NCBI GenBank assembly: GCA_046349915.1
Contig: JAXMBL010000003.1
Coordinates: forward strand, 1,426,001-1,490,000
DNA length: 64,000 nucleotides
From: CAIXSC01 sp046349915
Lineage (GTDB): Bacteria > Planctomycetota > Planctomycetia > Pirellulales > Pirellulaceae
Reading direction: 5' to 3'
Below are positions 10,201-19,200 of the stretch, in pieces (the stretch's first letter is position 1; each line of letters starts with the position of its first letter). The position numbers and the translations under genes were made by a program. The notes below the pieces were generated by a model. The model worked only from the letters and a program-made list of their open reading frames with translations, searched no databases and was not told the origin of the DNA.

Positions 10201-13200
10201 CCTCGCTGGTCGTTGGCTGTCACCTGCACTTGATAGACGTTGTCACCTCCCACGTCGGCGGGCGATTCGAAATTCGGAGCGGACAGGAAGCTCAGCGTTC
10301 CCAACGCACTATTGATTGTGAATTTACTTGCGTCCGCCCCGCCGGTGATGGAGTAGACACGAGCGGCGCCATCAGGATCGGAAGATGTAACGGTTAGAAG
10401 TGACGTGGTATTCTCGGCCACAGTTAGCGTAGCGGGCGAAGTAATCGTAGGTGCGTTGTTAGTGGTGTTGATGGTAACGAGCGCGGAGGCCACGTTGCTG
10501 GAATGCACGCCATCGCTTGCTTGGAATGTGATGACTCGAGTGCTGGTGTCGGGATCAAGCGACGAGTTGTCGTAGCGTATGGAGCGTAGCACTTGCCGAT
10601 AATTGGCGACGGAATCGACTCCGCTTAATGTTAGCGTATCGCCAGAGAAGTTGGCGGTAATGGCTCCCGTGGTAGTCGCCGTGAGGGATTCGCTGCCGAC
10701 ATCCAGGAGATTGGTGATGCGGATGGTCATCCCCTTGAGGTTCGAGCTATCCGAGTCAAAGATTGTGGCGTCCGTATCGGTGATCGCGACCGATCCGCCT
10801 CCTTCGGTAAAAATGGCGTTGAAATTCGATCCGATGGCGGTTCCACTATCATTGGGATCAAGGTCGACGGTTGGCTCAACCGCGGCGCCGAAGTAGTATC
10901 GGAAGTGAAGAGTGGTCGTTTCGCCCGCGGCAAGCGAGTTTACCTTGAATGCGAGGGAAACTGCTTCATCGGCTGTTCGAGACCCCGATTGCAAGAGCGT
11001 AGAGGAGCCATTGTAGATGGCTTGAACATCGCGATTGGAGAAACCTCCATAGGTCACTCTCGCATTGTCGCCGAAGCCCATGAGTCCCAGATAGGAGCCA
11101 TCCGATTGCATGGCCTTGACAAAGGCGACGCCACTGCCGTCATTGCCTTGGGAAATGATGGTATTTGTCGTCTTGTAGCCGTCCGAGACTCCCTGCAAGA
11201 CGTTGTTGTCAGGATCAACATTCCGATAGTAGTAAACGTTAGACATCGTGGCGGCAGTGGCATTGGTGAGTGAAACCGCGACGTCGATGTACAGATTGCC
11301 CTTGCCCACCTGATATGTCGTGTCAATGTTCAGGCCGCCGACGGCGCCAATCCAGTCGACTGATTCGACACTGCTGGACGTTGTGTAGTTGGTCAGCGCT
11401 CCCGAGATCTGCGCGGATTGCACATTGCTGTTGGAATAGGTACTCCCGCCAACGCGAACTCCCCATGTCTCTTCGGGGGTGCCGGGAAGAATGAAGTCGC
11501 CGTCGTAGGTGGCCCATCCGTCTCGTTCTGGATCAACCTCGACTCCCAGTTGTTGGCCAGCACTTACATAGCCGCTGGGAGCTTGCCCATCGGAACCCAG
11601 AGCACCGTCAGTGCCGATGCCAACCTGCAGGTAATCGCCCTTCAGAAATGTATCGCCGATGATCGGCACCGCGGGCGAAGTAATCGTCACACTGATGGTT
11701 TTGGACGCTTGCAGTGGTCCACCCACGCCCGTGCTTCCCAAGTCGTTCACGGTAAAGGTGATGGTATCGCTGCCGCTATGATTGATGGCGTTGGCGAAGG
11801 TCAGCCCATTGAGCGCGGTGTTGATTGCCGTCAGCGTTCCTGTGAAAACCATGGCCGAATCGCCGACGCCGTCTCCCGTGGTGAATGTGAGTCCCGCAAT
11901 GGTGCTCAGCGAGAGTGTACCCTCGGATGCCGTCAAGGAGACACGGACAGTGCTGGCGTCGACATCCGAGACCGTCAAGGCGTTCCCGGTGCTCGAAGAG
12001 AAGACGAGCGAAGTGCCCGCGGTCACCGCGGCTGTTGTGGGAGCTGTGGAAGTAGGTGGGTCATTGATCGCGGTGACGTTGATGGTCAATGTATTGGGCG
12101 TTTGATCCCAGTCAATTCCACCATTTGCCGTTCCGCCATTGTCCTGGACCTGGAACGTCAGGGAAGTAAAGGCGACACCGTTGGCATTGTTTGGCGCGCG
12201 ATAGACCAGTCGTCCCGCCGTAATGTCAGCGACACTGATAATCTGTCCGGATGTTACCGCGAGTCCATTGTTCGTAAGCGTGCCGATTGCAGGGAGTGTG
12301 ACGATGCGAACTGCGTTTAAGGTGTTCTGAGGCGAATCAAGTGGATCGGAAAAGCCGAAATTCGAGACAGTGAATACGTAGTCGGAGTCCTCGAGTGCGG
12401 TAACGTTTCCATCGGCGCCGACAGGAGATTCGTTCACGTTGGCGACGCTGACCGAAAGCGTCTGCGTTGTGCTGAGCGAGCCATCGGAGACGCGGACAAT
12501 GACTTGGTAGATATTGTCGCTGTTCGTGTCAGTGGGGGAGTCAAAGTTTGGCGCCGTGGCGAACGTCAAAACGCCAGATGAGCCGCCAATAGAGAACCTC
12601 GCGGCGTCGGCGCCGCCCGTGATTGAATAAGTGAGCGTCTGAGTCGGCAGATCGGCATCGGCGGCGACGACGGTGGTGACGGCCGTGCTGTTTTCGAGGA
12701 CGCTCAACGCTCCTGTCGCGCCGCCCCCGTTGGAAGTGATGACGGGCGAATTGTCGTTGACCGCGGTGACGGTGACCGACAAAGTCTGGGTGTCGGTGAG
12801 CGTCCCGTCGGAGGCTTGGACGACCACTTCATAGATGTTGTCGCCATTGGCGTCGGTCGGCGACTCGAAGTTGGGCGCCGCGGCGAATGTCAACTCGCCG
12901 GTAGAACCGACGATGACGAACTTCGCGGCGTCGGCGCCGCCGGTGATCGAGTACGTGAGCGTCTGGGTCGGCAGATCGGCATCGGCGGCGACGACCGTGG
13001 TGACGGCCGTGTTGTTCTCGGCGACGTTCAAGGCCCCTGTCGCTCCGCCTCCGTTGGAAGTGATGACGGGCGGACTGTCGTTGACGGCGGTGACGGTGAC
13101 GGACAAGGTCTGGGTGTCGGTGAGTGTCCCGTCGGAGGCTTGGACGACCACTTCATAGATGTTGTCGCCATTGGCGTCGGTCGGCGACTCGAAATTGGGC

Positions 13201-16200
13201 GCCGCAGCGAACGTCAACTCGCCGGTAGAACCGATGATAGCGAACTTCGCGGCGTCGGCGCCGCCAGTGATCGAGTACGTGAGCGTCTGGGCTGGAAGGT
13301 CGGCATCGGTGGCGACGATGGTGGTGACAGCCGTGCTGTCCTCAGCGACGTTCATCGCTGCTGTCGCACCGCCCCCATTGGAAGTGATGACGGGCGGATT
13401 GTCGTTGACGGCGGTGACGGTGACCGACAAAGTCTGGGTGTCGGTGAGCGTCCCGTCGGAGGCTTGGACGATCACTTCATAGATGTTGTCGCCATTGGCG
13501 TCGGTCGGCGACTCGAAGTTGGGCGCCGCGGCGAACGTCAATACGCCAGAAGATCCGACGATGACGAACTTCGCGGCGTCGGCGCCGCCGGTGATCGAGT
13601 ACGTGAGCGTCTGCGCCGGTAGATCGGCATCAGCGGCGACGACCGTGGTGACGGCCGTATTGTTCTCGGCGACGTTCAAGGCCCCTGTCGCACCACTCCC
13701 GTTGGAGGTGATGACGGGCGGATTGTCGTTGACCGCGGTGACGGTGACCGACAAAGTCTGGGTGTCGGTGAGCGTCCCGTCGAAGGCTTGGACGACCACT
13801 TCATAGATGTTGTCGCCATTGGCGTCGGTCGGCGACTCGAAGTTGGGCGCCGCGGCGAATGTCAACTCGCCGGTAGAACCGACGATGACGAACTTCGCGG
13901 CGTCCGCGCCGCCGGTGATCGAGTACGTGAGCGTCTGGGTCGGCAGATCGGCATCGGCGGCGACGACCGTGGTGACGGCCGTGTTGTTCTCGGCCACGTT
14001 CAGGGCTGCCGTCGCGCCGCCTCCGTTGGAGGTGATGATGGGCGGATTGTCGTTGACCGCGGTGACAGTGACCGACAAGGTCTGGGTGTCGGTGAGTGTC
14101 CCGTCCGAGGCTTGGACGACCACTTCATAGATGTTGTCGCCATTAGCGTCGGTCGGCGACTCGAAGTTGGGCGCCGCGGCGAACGTCAACTCGCCGGTAG
14201 AACCGACGAGGGCGAACTTCGCGGCGTCGGCGCCGCCGGTGATCGAGTAGGTGAGCGTCTGCGCCGGTAGATCGGCATCGGCGGCGACGACCGTGGTGAC
14301 GGCCGTGTTGTTCTCGGCCACGTTCAGGGCTGCCGTCGCGCCGCCTCCGTTGGAGGTGATGATGGGCGGATTGTCGTTGACGGCGGTGACGGTGACCGAC
14401 AAAGTCTGGGTGTCGGTGAGCGTCCCGTCGGAGGCTTGGACGACCACTTCATAGATGTCGTCGCCATTAGCATCGGTCGGCGACTCGAAGTTGGGCGCCG
14501 CGGCGAACGTGAGAACGCCAGAAGAGCCGACAATGGAAAACTTCGCGGCATCGGCGCCGCCGGTGATCGAGTAGGTGAGCGTTTGCGCCGGTAGGTCGGC
14601 ATCGGTGGCGACGACGGTGGTGACGGCCGTGTTGTTCTCAAAGACGTTCAGGGCAGCCGTCGCACCGCCCCCGTTAGATTCGATGATGGGAGACGCATCA
14701 TTTACCGGGAGAATAGTGATCTCGAATACCAGAGGACCTAGCGTTCCACCATCTCCATCGACAACGGCGAACTGAAAGTTATCTGAAGCTGTCTCAGTGC
14801 CGCTGTGCAGGTAGGTGATGATGTTGTTATTGATGTCTTGCTGGGAGAAGACGCCGCCAGTGGTCAAGGCGACTCCATTTCGTCGCAGTGTCCCATGCGA
14901 AGGCAACGATTGAAGCGTGTAGACCAAGGCGGAAGGAGCGGTGTCCGCGTCTGCTACTGCGAGCGAGTTGGAGTTAATCGCTCCTGAGGCTCCCGCGGAG
15001 ACTGTCAATCCAAGGTTCAAAGCCGGAAGCGCCAGTGCGTCGATTTCGAACGCGGCCAGGGCATGTCCGTACAGACGAATCTCATCAAGCTGTCCATTCC
15101 AAGCATTCGTCAAGCCGCTGCTGCTGACACCGGCGCCGATGGTGATCGAGTCGACCGCGGTAACACCGGCAACAAAGGTCGTAGTCGATGGATCACCACT
15201 GGTGTAGACCACACTGCCGACTCCCAGCAGTTCGCCGTCGACGTAGAGTTGATTGCCGTTTGAGCCGACCGTGACAGCGACGTGATGCCACTGATTATCG
15301 TTCAGCGTCTGACCGATTGTCTGCACGTTCAGCTGTGACACGCCGTTCTCGATGACCTCGAAGAACAGGTTTCCGCTGCTAATGCCCAGTTGCGCGTGTG
15401 AACTAGGGTCCGATGCGTCCGCGAAGTCGAAGATGACTCGAACGCCAGAGCTTGAGGTCTTGATCCAGCCAGCGATGGTTCCAGACGACAGGGTTCCGAG
15501 GGTCGAGGCGTGGGACGACAGATCGACGAAGTCGTTAACGCCATCTAACGAAACGGCCTCGACGCCCACACGAACGCTTGCGGAATTGGAGGCGGCGCCA
15601 TTGCGGAATTCACCATCGTAGTTGTTGCCGCTTGAGTCGACTGGGCTGTTCTCGAATCGCCAATGACCGAGCAGATTATCGATAATATCAATGATCGGCG
15701 GGGCGTTATCCGACGCCGTCACATTCTCGGCAAACTCGCTGGTCGCGCCGAATTCGCCGCCAAGGAGCGCTTGAGTTGCCGTGGCGGTGACGATCTCGCC
15801 AACATTCAGGGTCAATCCGTTGAGAGTCGTCGAGAAATAAGCTCGCCCCGTCGCATCGGTAGCGGCGACTATGGCGCCCAAGAACGTCAGGCCTTCACCA
15901 TGTCCGCTGATATCGCCTACCGGCGACGAAAAGAACTCGACGCGGTACGACTGGTTAGCCGCGGAGTCAATCGAGCCCCGAATGAATGTCTGGCCGCCAC
16001 TGGAGAAGACTGATATCAATTCGGGAGAATTCTGGAGATCGTTAGGTCCCGAGTCGGCGTCATCCACGTCGTTGCTCGATACCCCATCCGCGCCGAGATC
16101 GATGCCAAGCTGCACGTGATTGGCAATACTGTTGCCGAGAATCGCCACGGACGACGTTGTCGAGTCTTCAACGAGAATTCCATGCGAGTTGTTCCAGATC

Positions 16201-19200
16201 CGATTCGCGGCGGCGCCCGAAGTGCCGCCAATCAAGATGTCAGTCGAGCCGAATCGTACGGACACGCCGACTAGATTGCCGACGCTTGAAACTCCGTTAG
16301 CGCCCACGCCAATCGAGTTGCCTTGGATCGTGTGCCCCTCGCCCGCTTCGATGCGTACCGCGATATCCCCGCTTCCCCCAATGACATTGCCCTCGCCCAC
16401 TCCCGTGCCGCCGACTCGATTGCCGACATTGCCTCCCAGAAAGACGCCATTGAACGTGTTGCCTAAGGCGACGTTGCCCGTGGAATTGACTCCAATCCAG
16501 TTGCCGATGATGACGTTATTGTCCGCGCCGCCATCCAAATAGATGCCATAGCCATCGTTGCCAGAGATCAGGTTTCGCTCTGAGCTCGTGTTTCCTCCGA
16601 TAGTGCTGCCTTCACCTCGAAGCAATATGCCAGCGCGAGAGTTTCCTTGGTCGATTGCGCCAGTCACGTCGACGCCCAAGTAGTTGCCAACGATCAGGTG
16701 ATTGTTGCTGTGGAAGTCCCCTACGATGCCATCCTGAAAACTCCGGATTACTAGCCCGCGGATGACGCTGCCGTCGGCGGCGTCTCCTAGGGTGATTCCC
16801 GCCGCCCCAGCACCCGCGGCGGCGCCGTTGAGAACCACCACGGGAGTGCCCGCGAAGTCGAAGTCCGTTGATGCGTCGAGCAGAACCTTGTCGGTGATCG
16901 TCGGTAGAGCCGATGTCAGGTTGATGGTATGTGCGCCGCCGACCAGGGCATCCACGATATTGAAGTAGATGTGGTCTTCGCCTGCCGTGTTGTTAGCCGC
17001 CAGAATGGCCTCGCGGAGGCTGATACGTCCATCGGCGCCCTTATTGGCCAATAGTTCGCTCGCGGAGGAGGTCGAACCGTCCACGATGTCGCTGGTCGTG
17101 TCGACGATCAGCGGCGAAGCGATCTGCTTAAAAGCGAAGTAGCCAAAGTCGCTGCTTGACTTGTTGACTCGGTCGTCGCTGCCGATGATAAACCCTTCGC
17201 TATGAAGCGACTGAATGTTGTTGGCGGCGTTTGTGTTTGAATCGGGGAATATCGTGTTATCCGTGTTGGGGCCGGTCGAGGTTGTCTTGAATGCCACGTT
17301 GTTGGTGCTGTTCAGTTGACGCACCCACATCAACTCGGGCTGGAAACCAACTCCGTTGATGGAACGGTTGTCGGAGTTGTTTCCCACATAAGTGGCTTGA
17401 CGGAAGTAGTTTGCGTCCGCATTGAACGCGATGTAGTGGATGGTTTGTCCCGATTCGTTAACCCCGGCGCCTGAGGAAACGGAGAAACCGTCCGAGTTAT
17501 AGCTGGTGACGCCATTGGAACCAGGGCTGCTGTCGTCAAAGGCGAAGGTGTCAGGAGGGGCGAGTGACGAATGGAACCGTGCCAGACCAGAGCCCGTCGA
17601 GGCAAATATCGTCAATTCAGCCTGAAATCCGACCCCCGTGATGGTCTGGCTGCTTCCGTTCCCGTTGTAGGCGCCAAGGTCGATGTGATCTCCCGCGCCG
17701 AAAGCCATCCAGTGGTAAGTTATGCCCGACGAATTAACCGCGTTATCATTCCCGATCGTGAAACCGTCGCCGTCCAGTGATTGGATGAGATTCGCGACAA
17801 GGCCGGACGAGCCAGTCATACGCTTGGCGGCATCGCCAGCCATGGTCGACGTGCGTAGAACTCCTGACTGAGTCGAGTTTCCTGGGATGACGATGATGGC
17901 TTCCGGTCGGAAGCCTAGTCCCGAGATCACTCGATTGTCGAGACCATTTCCGGTGTAGCTTCCGCTGAGGACCATGTTAGGGCGATGGGCCAGGATGTTG
18001 CCGCCGAACTCGGAGGTGGCGCCGTAATTCCCGCTGCCGAGATCGACAGTAGCGGTCGCGGTGACAAGATCGCCGGAAAGCAGAGTCTTATTGGGAAGCG
18101 TGACTGAGAAGGTTGCATTGCCGCTGCTGTTGGTCGTGACGCTCGCCGTTCCCAACAACTCACGAGCCTCACCATAACCAGAGGAATCGCCGGTCCCGAA
18201 AGGAGATCGATAGATTTCCACTCGATAAGTCGTGGCAGCGGCGCCTCGCATCTTGCCTGTAACGACGACATCGTCTCCTACACTTGTCGCGGTCTGCAGT
18301 TCCGGGAAGTTCAATAGGTTATTGGCGCCCGAGTCGGCATCGAGTACGTCGTTGTAGGTGAGGCCGTTATCGGCTCCTAAATCAATCGCTTGTTCACCGT
18401 TCGCATAAATCGAGTTGCCGAGAATGGTCGCCGCCGTGCCCGCGGCCGTGTTGACCAGGATGCCATCACCAAGGTTGTTCGCGATGACGTTGGCTGCTTG
18501 GGTGGTTGTGCCGCCGATGACGGTTCCAGTAACCGAGTTAGTCAGTCGAATTCCATCTCCCAAGTTGCCACGGACCGAAGACCCGTTGGCTGCGACGCCG
18601 ATGTAGTTCCCCAGAACTTTGGTTCCGCTCGCACCGTCGATCCCGATTCCGTGAATCGCATTGGAGGCGATGACGTTGCGCGCGGAAGTCGTAATGCCGC
18701 CGATCGTATTGTTCGTGGCGCCAACGAGATGGATGCCATCGTGGGTGTTGCCTATCGCCGTAATGCCATCCGCGGCAAGCCCGACGTAATTGCCGATAAT
18801 CAGATTGTCGGCCGTGGCGGTGTCGTCGATGGCGAGCCCGGCATTGTTGTTGCCCGAAATGATGTTGCGATCCGATGCCGTCAACCCGCCGATCGTATTG
18901 CCAGTCGCACCGGCTTGGAGTTGAATGCCGTCTTCCGTATTGCCTCGATCCAGTTGTCCGGTGAAGTCAGTGCCGATGTAGTTTCCCGCGATGACTACGT
19001 TATCGGCGCCATCCAGCAGAATGCCATTCGTGCTGAACCGGTTGATCACGAAACCTCGGATCGAACCGCCGTTGACCGTGGAGGCTAGTCGCAATCCGGC
19101 AACGCCCGAACCAGCGGACGCTCCGTTCAATTCGATCACGGGGCTGCCCGCGAAATCGGTATCGGAGGTCGCGTCAATGACGACGGCTTCGGTGATGGAG

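Noticed and set aside
12816..14270. Plus-strand open frames opposite the 324-bp repeats
   Set aside because: Same cause: a repeated stop-free antisense frame. The minus-strand frame has real cadherin motifs and is continuous with the giant gene.
5796..14699. Possible CRISPR or VNTR interpretation of the periodic DNA
   Set aside because: Units are 312 and 324 bp, coding, in frame, without spacers; they are protein domain repeats.
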